A DNA stretch of 64,000 nucleotides. It comes from Alkalinema sp. FACHB-956. GTDB taxonomy: Bacteria > Cyanobacteriota > Cyanobacteriia > Leptolyngbyales > Leptolyngbyaceae. The stretch covers positions 62,001 to 126,000 of the forward strand of contig NZ_JACJRC010000011.1 in assembly GCF_014697025.1 (NCBI RefSeq), written 5' to 3'. Both the position numbers and the translations under genes were made by a program. Under the pieces are notes generated by a model. That model did not search any database, was not told where the DNA came from, and saw nothing but the letters and a program-made list of their open reading frames with translations. The stretch's first letter is position 1. The number at the start of each line of letters is the position of its first letter. This document shows, piece by piece, positions 1 through 9,192 of this stretch.

Positions 1-99
1 AATCTTTTTATTTAAAAATTAATAGAGAGGTATTGGAAATCGTCGATGCGATCCCTTTACCTCTCACAGCAGCCCAAATCTACGTTGTGAATCAAACCG

Positions 100-156
100 G
101 GGTTAGAACATCAGGATTAGAGCACTAGGGTTAGAAGATCAGGGTTAAACATGTCA
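100..156. repeat. 14-bp tandem repeat, about 4 copies
   Basis: Four consecutive degenerate copies of a 14-bp unit (GGGTTAGAACATCA and variants) at 100, 114, 128 and 142. It lies in the gene-free stretch 1-355 downstream of the glycosyltransferase gene. No coding potential is seen here. Confidence 0.7.
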
Positions 157-239
157 GCACATGGCACATAGATTCGGAGGAATCGACGATTTTCTAATGT
201 TTTTTTAACAATGTAGTAACGGTGAATGAATATCTCCGC

Positions 240-287
240 ATCAGCTAACTCATCAGCTAGCTCGTAAGCTAACTAATGAGCTAACGA
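240..287. repeat. 12-bp tandem repeat, 4 copies
   Basis: Four copies of a 12-bp unit (ATCAGCTAACTC and variants) at 240, 252, 264 and 276. The rest of 1-355 shows no gene, terminator or promoter I can support. Confidence 0.7.
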
Positions 288-355
288 ACGCAGTCACTAA
301 CGAACTCACTCATGGTTTCCTAACATTTAGCGGATAAGCGATCCGACCCATGGCA

Positions 356-1432
356 CTATCGAGTTAAGCTTGTCGCTTGATGGAGATGACCATTCTGCGC
401 GAAACGCTCTGCCAGGATTTGTTGGTAAACCGCTTCGTAGCGATCGGTCATGCATTGCACACTAAAATGCTGAATGACATGATTCCGACAGCCAGCCCGA
501 TCGAGTTCCGCAGCCTTAGGAATCGCCGCAACACAGTCCTCCAAGGTATCGCAAAGGAAGCCGCTCGTACCATGGGCGATCACCTCTGGGGTAGACCCTA
601 GGCGGAAGGCAATCACCGGGGTTCCCGCCGCCATCGATTCCACCATGACCAAACCAAAGGGTTCCCGCCAGGTAATGGGAAACAGGGTTGCCACTGCATT
701 GCCCATCAATTCATTTTTCATGACATGATCAGCTTCACCCAAATATTCAATCTGTTTTCCATCAATCAGAGGCTTCACGTCCTGCTCAAAATACTGGACA
801 TCTACCACATCCACCTTGCCCGCCAACTTCAGCTTCCAGCCAGCAGCTTTAGCAATCTGAATGGCTAGATGAGTCCCTTTTTCTGGAGAAATTCGACCTA
901 AAAAGGCCAAATAAGGCTCTTCATCAGGCTTCGCATAAAAGCGATGGCTATCCACGTCAATGCCGTTATAAACCGTCGCAACGCAGTTCAATCCTAAGCG
1001 AGGTTCGCGTTGAGTGTTGGAAATGCTGACATAGGGCTGGTCTTTGGCGTAGGTGAACAGCTTTTCGTTATCGGGGGTGAAAATACCATGCAAAGTGTGA
1101 ACCGTAGGCGTTTTCACCAGCCCCGCATAGGGAAGCGCTGCACACCCCATATGGGAATGAATCACGTCAAATTCTCGGGCGCGTCCGTACACTTGACTCA
1201 GTTGCAGCATTTCATAAATGCCTGCTTCTCGCACATCAGGATCAAGGCGAAGGGCACGGGGATGAACGGAATCTAATTTGGCCAACGTGACGGAATCACC
1301 CGATGCAAACAGAGTGACTTCGTGTCCTCGTCGCACCAGTTCATCCGTCAGCAAACCCACAACTAGCTCGATTCCACCATAACCAGGGGGGGGAACCCTT
1401 TCCCACAGGGGAGCAATTTGAGCAATCCGCAT
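356..1432 (-). CDS. Family 4 glycosyltransferase
   Basis: A 358-residue GT-B fold glycosyltransferase, probably moving a sugar from a nucleotide donor to a cell-surface glycan or lipid; the acceptor cannot be read from sequence. The N-terminal half has the GT4 glycine-rich start (PPPGYGGIE) and the C-terminal half has the donor-site EX7E region around residues 258-275 (EPFGLVMVESMAAGTPVIAF). No signal peptide or membrane segment is seen. The ATG at 1432 is chosen because AGGAGG sits 7 bases upstream; the frame stays open to a TTG at 1462. It stands alone, with no glycan gene next to it. Confidence 0.85.
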   Translation of the reverse strand: MRIAQIAPLWERVPPPGYGGIELVVGLLTDELVRRGHEVTLFASGDSVTLAKLDSVHPRALRLDPDVREAGIYEMLQLSQVYGRAREFDVIHSHMGCAALPYAGLVKTPTVHTLHGIFTPDNEKLFTYAKDQPYVSISNTQREPRLGLNCVATVYNGIDVDSHRFYAKPDEEPYLAFLGRISPEKGTHLAIQIAKAAGWKLKLAGKVDVVDVQYFEQDVKPLIDGKQIEYLGEADHVMKNELMGNAVATLFPITWREPFGLVMVESMAAGTPVIAFRLGSTPEVIAHGTSGFLCDTLEDCVAAIPKAAELDRAGCRNHVIQHFSVQCMTDRYEAVYQQILAERFAQNGHLHQATSLTR

Positions 1433-1838
1433 AGCAAACCTCCTAAGATAAAACGCAAACAAGAAACTGAATGCTGCCTGTAACAGAGTTGTGTTTGAAT
1501 TAATTGGATTGAGAGCTAAGTTTGGGAATACTAAACGAAAATTTAGGTAAAAATACCGGGTTTCGTCAATTCGGGTATTGCGATCGACCTAGTACGGAAA
1601 TTTCGCCATCGTTCTTCCCATCAGTTCCCCCCTAGGGATGTTCCTAACCCAAGGGGGTGAAAGGCAGTTCTATCAAGGGGGATAGAGACTTTTAAAATCT
1701 CTATCTGGGTGCACAGATTGGATGGATATCATTAGATTAGGTAGTCGTTCCATAACGCTATGAACTGGGTTAAGGCAACCATTCAGGAAAGTCGTTAAGA
1801 ATACATTTGATTAAAAAATATCTATTCAAGCGACTACT
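1433..1838. other. Intergenic region without a recognisable gene
   Basis: About 400 bases between two minus-strand genes. It holds G/C-run fragments (CCCCCCTAGGG near 1627 and AAGGGGG near 1653 and 1675) that look like a decayed member of the palindromic repeat family seen elsewhere in the window. No ORF with family features is present. The glycosyltransferase ribosome-binding site lies at its left edge. Confidence 0.4.
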
Positions 1839-2642
1839 TTAAAGATCGTATTGACGGTCTCCTTTCACAATGTCTAGAAACAGTAACCCTAGCAAACCTA
1901 GACTGAATATGATGCCGCTCCCAACAATCAGCGGTAATGCCAAATAGCGCACAACTAAAGCAATTAAGGCCCAAATCACCACTAAGACATAGGCCCGATC
2001 GTGGCGCTGCTGGTAGACAGCCCCAGCATGCAGTGCCGCAATCCCCATCATGATGCTAGTCCAGATAGGGGCAGCTATCCCCCAGCCATTCCACCCTGTT
2101 TCATACAAAAGAATAGAAACATTGACGATCGTAGCCACACTAATCCAAGCTAGATAAATGCTGAAAGGGTAATGTAGCAGCCAGCGATCGCGATTTGACA
2201 ATGTTTTTTGTCCAACGCCCAAAAGCCGATAACACTGCATAATGGTTAAAAGCAATGCAGCCATGATCGCAGTAGAAGTTGCTAAAAATTGTTGAATAAA
2301 GGTGTAAACCCAAAGACTTTGCAGGATGCAGGCAAGAATCAGCCAAGGTCTGGCTTGAAAGACGAATTCATAGCGCTGGGATAGCTTTAACTGGGAAAGC
2401 TTCAACTGATAAAAACTGAAAGCAATTAACCCACAGTAAATCAGCCCCCAAATGGCAAAGGCATAGCTAGCTGGAATAAATAGCACATCAGCATAGGTTG
2501 TGTTAGCTAACTCTGCGATCGTTTTGCCTTGGGGCGGAAAGCGATTAAACCAAAAATTAGCCCCGATCGCGCCAAAGGTGGCGATTAGTGTGGCGATCGC
2601 TAGGGGCCTTTTCGATAAATAGGATACAGAAGGCAGTGACAT
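1839..2642 (-). CDS. TspO/MBR-like multi-pass membrane protein
   Basis: A 267-residue hydrophobic protein with about eight predicted membrane segments. The stretch PASYAFAIWGLIYCGLIAFS near residue 57 resembles tryptophan-rich sensory/TspO-related proteins annotated in cyanobacteria, which bind tetrapyrroles or act in stress sensing. It is longer than classical five-helix TspO (about 160 residues), so it belongs to a distant branch and ligand binding is inference. The ATG start has GAGG 5 bases upstream. It lies 24 bases downstream of the MscS gene on the same strand and may be co-transcribed with it. Confidence 0.55.
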   Translation of the reverse strand: MSLPSVSYLSKRPLAIATLIATFGAIGANFWFNRFPPQGKTIAELANTTYADVLFIPASYAFAIWGLIYCGLIAFSFYQLKLSQLKLSQRYEFVFQARPWLILACILQSLWVYTFIQQFLATSTAIMAALLLTIMQCYRLLGVGQKTLSNRDRWLLHYPFSIYLAWISVATIVNVSILLYETGWNGWGIAAPIWTSIMMGIAALHAGAVYQQRHDRAYVLVVIWALIALVVRYLALPLIVGSGIIFSLGLLGLLFLDIVKGDRQYDL

Positions 2643-2666
2643 AAGAACCTCACGACTAAGTGAATG

Positions 2667-4535
2667 CTAGGTGGATTGAGTGTGGAAATTAGAGAAACTG
2701 TGGGTTCGATCGGAATCTACTGAGTTCGTTTCTAGGTGAATAATCGGTGTGTCCAGTCGTTGCTGGGGGATACCAATTCCCAACTGTTCTCGATCCATCA
2801 ATCGCTTCAGCCGCCGCCGGAACTCCCTAGCCACAACAAATTGCTCTAGGGGACGGGTCTTTAACCAGATCCGAATTTGCAAGCCAACGTGATTAATTCG
2901 ATCGATCCCTAACACCTCAGGAGGTTCCAGAATCTTTTGATTCCAAGGTGACTCATGATACATTGTTTGGGCCATGGTTTTTAAGAGTGAAAGTGCGCGA
3001 TCGGGATCGGATTGATAGTCAATTTCTACTGTTAAATCAACTCGCGACCAGTCTTTAGACAGATTTTCAACGATGTTAATCGAACTATTGGGAATCGTGA
3101 TCAGTCGGCCTTCCGCATCCCGTAGTTGAGTAATCCGTAGATTCATATTTTCCACACTTCCCGTTGCCTCCCCGATTTTCACAATATCGCTGACAGCATA
3201 TTGATCTTCCAGCAGAATCAGCAACCCATTAATCACATCCTTCACCAAACTTTGGCAGGCAAAGGAAACTGCTAGACCAATAATACCGGCCCCTGCTAGG
3301 ACGGGAATTAAATCAACCCCCACAATGGCCAAGGAGAGAAGACCCCCTGAACTCACAATTAGTAGAGAAAGGGCACTTTTGAGAACTCTAGAGAGAGTAT
3401 TTAAGCGAATGGATAGGCGATGACTAAATTGATCTAAAGCCCATTTATCTTGGAAGACTGAAGTAATGATTCGATCGATAATTGCATCACTGAGCCGAAT
3501 AGAACAATAGACACCCAGGGCAATTCCCAAAAGCTTTAAAGGCATTGCTAGCAAAATAGTTCGCAGCCATCGCGTCTGCGGAAACAGTTCAAATAAGTAA
3601 GCAAGGCCGAGCATCCAAATGATAAATCGTCCCAAACCATATAGGCGAGTTTTCAACTTTTGCCAGCTCAGCTGCTGTTGAAGCTGCATTTGCTGCCATT
3701 GTTGCTGCTCCGTAACTGCCACCGTCAATTTCTCCGTAGGAGATGGAATTCCTTGTACAGCGGAGAGTTCTTCCGAAAGTTGGCGTTGACGTTGACGACT
3801 GCGAGATTGGCACCTAGCCAGCCCATAACTTAGCGCAATACAGCCAAGTCCCACGATCGCCGCGATTCCGCCCTGCTGCAACAAGTAGTCTGACTGGCGT
3901 TCTCGGAAGGCTTTTTCCAAGGCTTGTTGGAGCGTCTGGCGAATTTGTTCACCCAGCGATCGCGGCTCTAGACCCTGGGCATCCGCATCCAGAGTCGTCA
4001 CGGTCATCAAATATTTTTCATTAATATAAACAATAGGCAAATTTGTTGGATCATCAATTTTTAAACGAACGTCCAAGGATTGAGGACGCCCTTGATTGAC
4101 GATTTCTTGCAGGGTTGACTCAATCCGCTGAGCCCGTTGAGCCGCTGAGCCATTCTCGGTATCAGATGATGCCTGGGTTGCAGGAGTGGCGATCGTGAAT
4201 AGTGCGTAGCCGTCTAACGTAATGGTAGCCGTATCCACTCGACTGGCATCAAATCGGTCTAAAACGCTTGCTAGAGCAGGTAAAGAAATTTGGCCTAGCT
4301 TATTAGATGGATTAGTCGGTGATGATGAAGTAGAGTTTTGATTATTAGTTTTGGAATGATTTTGATGATTGAATTCTTGATTATTTTGCGAGCTATTATT
4401 TAGTGGAGTACTAGTATTTTCTTGGGCGGCTGCCAAGGAAAGTGGAAGACATATTAGAACAAACATCAGGCCCACGATCGCTAATAATCGAGCCGGATGG
4501 GCGTTCCAATATTTCTGGTATTGCAGTCGTCGCAT
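2667..4535 (-). CDS. MscS-family mechanosensitive channel with exported N-terminal domain
   Basis: A 622-residue small-conductance mechanosensitive channel that releases solutes on hypo-osmotic shock. A signal peptide (about residues 1-37) leads to an Asn/Ser-rich linker and a periplasmic domain of about 180 residues, then helices at about 225-245, 300-320, 330-350 and 385-430. The pore-lining helix and MscS core (GAGIIGLAVSFACQSLVKD, then the beta domain IPNSSINIVENLSKDW) lie at about 415-500, followed by the cytoplasmic alpha/beta domain. It belongs to the larger MscS type with an extra N-terminal domain. The ATG start directly follows three 15-bp direct repeats. Confidence 0.88.
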   Translation of the reverse strand: MRRLQYQKYWNAHPARLLAIVGLMFVLICLPLSLAAAQENTSTPLNNSSQNNQEFNHQNHSKTNNQNSTSSSPTNPSNKLGQISLPALASVLDRFDASRVDTATITLDGYALFTIATPATQASSDTENGSAAQRAQRIESTLQEIVNQGRPQSLDVRLKIDDPTNLPIVYINEKYLMTVTTLDADAQGLEPRSLGEQIRQTLQQALEKAFRERQSDYLLQQGGIAAIVGLGCIALSYGLARCQSRSRQRQRQLSEELSAVQGIPSPTEKLTVAVTEQQQWQQMQLQQQLSWQKLKTRLYGLGRFIIWMLGLAYLFELFPQTRWLRTILLAMPLKLLGIALGVYCSIRLSDAIIDRIITSVFQDKWALDQFSHRLSIRLNTLSRVLKSALSLLIVSSGGLLSLAIVGVDLIPVLAGAGIIGLAVSFACQSLVKDVINGLLILLEDQYAVSDIVKIGEATGSVENMNLRITQLRDAEGRLITIPNSSINIVENLSKDWSRVDLTVEIDYQSDPDRALSLLKTMAQTMYHESPWNQKILEPPEVLGIDRINHVGLQIRIWLKTRPLEQFVVAREFRRRLKRLMDREQLGIGIPQQRLDTPIIHLETNSVDSDRTHSFSNFHTQST

Positions 4536-4580
4536 ATTCTGTAATCCCTAAATCTGTAACCCCTGAACATGTAACCCTTG
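4536..4580. repeat. 15-bp tandem repeat, 3 copies, in front of the MscS gene
   Basis: Three degenerate 15-bp units (ATTCTGTAATCCCTA, AATCTGTAACCCCTG, AACATGTAACCCTTG) abut the MscS start codon, so they form its 5' untranslated leader on the minus strand. Confidence 0.6.
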
Positions 4581-4906
4581 AGCCCTTAAAAAGGGGTTAC
4601 AAACTATTTTCCAGTGTAAAGAAGATGCGCTGATTTGCGATCTTCCCAAAGAGGGTTCAGAGTCGGCGATCGACAGAAATTAGATTATTCCTTTTGATAC
4701 ATAGGTCAATTATCGCATTTTCTGGAAGCGTTCTACGTTATTTGTTCTACGTTGTTTAGAGAAATAAGCTGTTTGGAAGGACTAGAGCGAGGAAAGAGGC
4801 AACAATTAATTTTTGCTAGACTAGTCATGCTAGAAACAATTGCTGAAAATATTCTCGGCAAACGACTCTGTACCACCGAGTTTGACGATCCTCGGTATTG
4901 CTAGCT

Positions 4907-4992
4907 CCTTACTTGTTGCCTTACTTGTCGCCTTACTTGTTGCCTTACTTGTTACCTCACTTGTCGCCTGACCTGTTACTTTATTTGTTCGC
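4907..4992. repeat. 12-bp tandem repeat, about 6.5 copies
   Basis: Six and a half copies of the unit CCTTACTTGTTG and close variants at 4907, 4919, 4931, 4943, 4955 and 4967. This is the main content of the 520-base gene-free region 4536-5059. Period 12 keeps a reading frame, but no start codon or protein features make it coding. Confidence 0.8.
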
Positions 4993-5059
4993 CTACTCCT
5001 GCCACGACAAATTTAACAGGATCAATTGCGACTGAGGGATGGAAATCTACTATGGAAAT

Positions 5060-5974
5060 CTACTTCGGATAGACAAAAACCAAGTTGTTTCCATCGGCTC
5101 GAACACTGCTGGTCGTAATCGTTCCAAACCGGGGAACGCCCATTTGTGCCAGTTGGGGCTGCACGATCGCATCGATTTGTTGGCGTAGCTCTGGATCATT
5201 CAGTCGATTACGGATTTGGGTATCAACCGTCGATCGAATCATATCTTTGTAATCAAATAAAGAATTACAAACATCTACACCAAAGACATTGCACACACTA
5301 GTTGCTTGGATTGTTCCATTCAATGTGGCATCTACTACCTTGTAGCTAATCAAGCCATTCACCAAAATAGGTTGAATTTTCACATCCAAGCGAGCATTGT
5401 CAATATTAACATCGGGAATTGCATCATCTCCTAAATCTACAGCACCCGTATGATATCCTTTGATTTCTCGTCCAGAGCTTTCAAAGGACAGACTCAAAAC
5501 AAAATTTGGACTTTGCCAACTGAGTTGAGTTTGGTTCAGATTCCAGTCATTGACGTAGAAATTAGCATTTCCCAAATCTGGGCAAATCCATCCGCAGTCA
5601 AGATCCACCACTTTTTTTGGAATTGTAAAGGGATACTGGCCGCCCCCAAATGTAGTAGGCAAGCGTAGAAAAGACGTATTCCCATTAAGATTATTCAGAT
5701 GGAGTTGTGTATCTTGAATTTGGGCATTGACTTGGCCTGCAACATATAAGAGAGCCAGTCCGGGAATCGTAACGGTGCCGTACTGTTGAGGTGGTTTTGG
5801 CGGTTTGGGGGTGGGATTACAAATGGGAGCATCGGGATTGAGATCGCAGTTGGGAATGGCAAGCGATCGCTGAATAGTTGTATTGGCCAATGTCATCGTC
5901 ATCACTGTACTGAGTACAGAAAATGTAGCAATTTTGAGAACATTTCTTTTGAGAACATTTCTGTGGAATTTCAT
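5060..5974 (-). CDS. Exported protein of unknown function, proline-rich after the signal peptide
   Basis: A 304-residue protein I do not recognise. Residues about 15-38 are a signal peptide ending at a likely Ala-containing site (SLAIPNCDL). A short Cys/Pro segment (NPTPKPPKPPQQYG) follows, then a soluble beta-rich body with three Cys pairs (CNPDAPIC-like, CGWIC, CNVFGVDVC) that may form disulfides in the periplasm or outside. The C-terminal part (about 225-304) contains charged helices and a final VFVYPK. The body could be a lipid- or membrane-associated beta domain, but nothing fixes a function. It is monocistronic. Confidence 0.65.
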   Translation of the reverse strand: MKFHRNVLKRNVLKIATFSVLSTVMTMTLANTTIQRSLAIPNCDLNPDAPICNPTPKPPKPPQQYGTVTIPGLALLYVAGQVNAQIQDTQLHLNNLNGNTSFLRLPTTFGGGQYPFTIPKKVVDLDCGWICPDLGNANFYVNDWNLNQTQLSWQSPNFVLSLSFESSGREIKGYHTGAVDLGDDAIPDVNIDNARLDVKIQPILVNGLISYKVVDATLNGTIQATSVCNVFGVDVCNSLFDYKDMIRSTVDTQIRNRLNDPELRQQIDAIVQPQLAQMGVPRFGTITTSSVRADGNNLVFVYPK

Positions 5975-6204
5975 AATTTACCTTGTCCTAAGGGAGCTAA
6001 TAGGAATTAACAGTCAATATCTGACTGCAAAATCAATCCTGGCGTATTATCAAGCTGAGAAGGCTTTAATGCGCTTGCTAGATTTAATACACTTGCTAGG
6101 TTTGATGAGTATAAGTAGGCTGGTAAATCTCCACTTATGCAGCAGTAGTATGTTTCGATCGAGAAAAATTATGTAGTTAATTTTTGGGTAATTTTTCCCA
6201 AGTC

Positions 6205-7647
6205 CTATACGGAATCAAATTGTTGCTGACCCATAATATAGGTTGCGCTGACACTCCGATCATCCCCGAGTACTAATAAACTAAACAGTCGATCGGAGAG
6301 TTCCCGGAACGTAGTGGGTAATGGCCCCGGATTGCGAAAAGCCATGAGGGGAGTAGCTTGGAGGTTCCAGACAACAAAATCCGCTTCTTTTCCAAGTTCA
6401 AAATTACCAATGTGATCGGCCAAATGCAGCGATCGCGCTCCGCCCAAGGTCATTAGAAAGAACAGTTGAAAGGGAGAGAGTGTTTGGTGTTGGAGTTGCG
6501 CGACCTTATAGGCTTCTGCAGCGGTTTTTAGCATCGAAAAACTGGTGCCTGCCCCCACATCGCTGGCAAGTCCCACGTTAATCGATCGTCCTTCAGATTT
6601 CGCTTTCTGGATATTGAATAAACCACTACCGAGGAAAAAATTTGACGTAGGACAAAAGGCAATGGCCGCATTAACATCCGCTAGACGATCAAATTCCACA
6701 TCGGAAAGATGAATGCAATGGGCAAAGATCGATCGAGATGTGACTAATGCAAAGCGATCGTACACATCTAGGTAACTTGCACTACCAGGAAAGAGTTCTT
6801 GCACCCAAGCCAATTCATCCAAATTTTCCGACAGGTGGGTGTGTAAATAAACCGTTGGAAATTCCGCTAGCAATTGGGCTGCCAATTGAAGTTGCTGGGG
6901 CGTGGACGTAGGTGCAAAGCGAGGCGTGACGGCATAGCCCAAGCGATCGACCCCATGCCAGCGTTCAATTAATCGCTGGCTGTCTTCGTAGGCGGATTGG
7001 GCGGTATCCAGCAAGCCCGGTGGAGCGTGGCGATCCATCATCACCTTCCCCGTAATCAGCCGTAAATTGCGAGCCTGGGCTGCGGCAAACAACGCATCCA
7101 CCGACCCTGGAAACACCGCTGCAAAGACGGCAGCCGTCGTAGTGCCATTGCGCAGAAGTTCCTCAACAAAAAAATTGGCCACTTGGGCCGCATGTTCTGG
7201 ATCTTGAAAGCTTTGCTCCATCGGAAAGGTATATTGATTTAGCCAGTCCAATAATTGCTCCCCATAGGCCGCCATCATCTGGGTTTGGGGATAGTGCAGG
7301 TGGATATCGATCAAGCCGGGGGTGATTAACCGATCGGGGTAATGGGTCAGGGTCAAATTGGGGTAGCGATCGGCTAAAGCTGAATAGGCTCCAAAATCAT
7401 GGATATGCCCTTGATTCAGCACCAACAGCCCATCGGGAATGTAACGAATACTACTGTTTTCTAAACTTTCTAAATTTTCTGCGCTGGGATTGTCTAGACT
7501 ATCATTGGAGCCATTACTAAAAGGATCATTGATACAATCCAAAAATACCCCCCGAATTCCAGTTAATTCAGATAACTCCACCTGCGAACCGGAACTTTGT
7601 AAATTTTGATTGAGCCTTGGGGACAGGTTTTGGGTGTTTTGGTTCAC
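6205..7647 (-). CDS. guaD: Guanine deaminase
   Basis: Hydrolyses guanine to xanthine and ammonia. The 480-residue amidohydrolase has the metal-site motif HLHYPQ, the guanine-pocket motif PRFAPT, the HTHLSEN and HCIHL histidines, and the C-terminal DVGAGTSFSM with the metal-binding Asp, all in the order of the GuaD family. The first 50 residues, rich in Asn/Ser, are longer than usual. The start is GTG at 7647, preceded by GGGAGAAG. It is transcribed away from xdhA with 77 bases between, so the pair forms a purine-nitrogen scavenging unit: its product xanthine is the substrate of the divergent xanthine dehydrogenase. Confidence 0.93.
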   Translation of the reverse strand: MNQNTQNLSPRLNQNLQSSGSQVELSELTGIRGVFLDCINDPFSNGSNDSLDNPSAENLESLENSSIRYIPDGLLVLNQGHIHDFGAYSALADRYPNLTLTHYPDRLITPGLIDIHLHYPQTQMMAAYGEQLLDWLNQYTFPMEQSFQDPEHAAQVANFFVEELLRNGTTTAAVFAAVFPGSVDALFAAAQARNLRLITGKVMMDRHAPPGLLDTAQSAYEDSQRLIERWHGVDRLGYAVTPRFAPTSTPQQLQLAAQLLAEFPTVYLHTHLSENLDELAWVQELFPGSASYLDVYDRFALVTSRSIFAHCIHLSDVEFDRLADVNAAIAFCPTSNFFLGSGLFNIQKAKSEGRSINVGLASDVGAGTSFSMLKTAAEAYKVAQLQHQTLSPFQLFFLMTLGGARSLHLADHIGNFELGKEADFVVWNLQATPLMAFRNPGPLPTTFRELSDRLFSLLVLGDDRSVSATYIMGQQQFDSV

Positions 7648-7724
7648 CGTGGGCTTCTCCCATGATTGAATTCCTTCTACAATTTTAATAACGCTTTGAG
7701 AAAATGGTTGTTGATTCGAGTTAA

Positions 7725-9188
7725 ATGCCGATGACCGATGCCGTGCAATCTCATAATTTAGAATCTCAGATTTTGGAATTTACCCTGAACGGCCAGACCG
7801 TGCGCCTCTCTGCCGTGTCGCCTACGATGACGCTTTTACAATATTTGCAACAGTCGGGGCGATCGGGCACGAAGGAAGGCTGCGGAGACGGGGACTGCGG
7901 GGCCTGTACAGTGGCAGTCATGGGGCAAGATGCCCAGGGAAAACCCACCTACCACGCAATTAACAGTTGTCTGATTCCCATCGGCGCGATCGCTGGACGA
8001 ACAGTGATTACGGTAGAGAGTTTGGCGGAGGCAGAGCGGTTGCATCCTGTCCAAGCAGCAATGGTGGAAACGGGCGGTTCCCAGTGCGGCTACTGCACGC
8101 CTGGTTTTATTATGAGTTTGTTTGCGGCCTACTATGGGGCCGATGGGGCAATCCCGGATGAAACCGTAGAGGGCAACCTCTGCCGCTGTACGGGCTATTT
8201 ACCGATTCGGCGGGCGGCTCAGCAACTCAGCCAGCAATTAACTCAGCCAGATCCAGCAACTCCCCGCGATCGATTTTCTGCGCAACTCGCCAATTATGCT
8301 GCGCCCAGAAACGATTTTGCTTACATTAGCCCCACGGAGCGCTTCTATCGTCCGACCCAACTGCAAACGGCCTTAGAACTGTTGCACCAGTATCCCGATG
8401 CGGTGGTGCTGGCCGGGGGAACGGATCTGGGGCTTGACCTGAGCCACCGTCGTCGATCGTTTCCAACAATCATTGCCCTAGAAGCCATTCCAGAATTGCA
8501 AGAAATTCAGCAACTAGAAAATTCGTTCAGCATTGGTGCAAGCGTTTCCCTAAGTCATCTCAAAACAAAATTACATGGTTACTTCCCTAGCCTAGATGAA
8601 ATGTTAGTCTGGTTTGCAGCCCAGCAGGTTCGCAACCGCGCTACCATGGGTGGCAATCTGGCTACGGCCTCTCCGATCGGTGACCTGCCCCCGGTTTTAC
8701 TAGCGCTAGATGCGATAGTGGAATTGGTGAGTTTGGACGGAGTCCGCAGGGTGCCCATCGCAGAATTCTTTACAGGCTATCGAAAAACTGTACTGCAACC
8801 GGGCGAGTTAATTCGATCGATTGAAATTCCGACAACGCTGACACCAGAAACCACACAACGCCACAGCCAATCTTATAAAATTGGTAAACGGGGCACCGAT
8901 GATATTAGTATTGTGGCCGCAGCATTTACGATCGATCTCGATGCTCACAACACGATCGTCCATGCCAGGTTGGCCTACGGCGGCGTTGCTGCTACACCCA
9001 TTCGCGCGATCGCGATCGAACAGGACTTAATCGGCCAACCGTGGACAAGGGAAACCGTGAGGGCCTGTAAACCCAGGTTACACGACTGTTTTACGCCATT
9101 GAGTGATCTGCGAGGAAGCGCCCATTACCGAAAAACGTTAGTCGCCAATCTATTTGAAAAATTCTTTATCGACATGGGGGGGAGGTAA
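7725..9188 (+). CDS. xdhA: Xanthine dehydrogenase small subunit (2x[2Fe-2S] and FAD)
   Basis: Electron-transfer subunit of a molybdenum hydroxylase that oxidises xanthine (and hypoxanthine) to urate. Residues 1-160 hold the plant-type [2Fe-2S] domain (C53, C58, C61, C82 in EGCGDGDCGACTVAV and ISSC-like context) and the second [2Fe-2S] domain (C121, C124, C153, C155 in QCGYCTPGF and NLCRCTGY). From about 205 on is the FAD domain with GGTDLGL and MGGNLATASPIGD. Two in-frame ATGs at 7725 and 7731 compete; neither has a strong ribosome-binding site. xdhB begins 4 bases after the stop. Confidence 0.92.
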   Translation: MPMTDAVQSHNLESQILEFTLNGQTVRLSAVSPTMTLLQYLQQSGRSGTKEGCGDGDCGACTVAVMGQDAQGKPTYHAINSCLIPIGAIAGRTVITVESLAEAERLHPVQAAMVETGGSQCGYCTPGFIMSLFAAYYGADGAIPDETVEGNLCRCTGYLPIRRAAQQLSQQLTQPDPATPRDRFSAQLANYAAPRNDFAYISPTERFYRPTQLQTALELLHQYPDAVVLAGGTDLGLDLSHRRRSFPTIIALEAIPELQEIQQLENSFSIGASVSLSHLKTKLHGYFPSLDEMLVWFAAQQVRNRATMGGNLATASPIGDLPPVLLALDAIVELVSLDGVRRVPIAEFFTGYRKTVLQPGELIRSIEIPTTLTPETTQRHSQSYKIGKRGTDDISIVAAAFTIDLDAHNTIVHARLAYGGVAATPIRAIAIEQDLIGQPWTRETVRACKPRLHDCFTPLSDLRGSAHYRKTLVANLFEKFFIDMGGR

Positions 9189-9192
9189 ACCA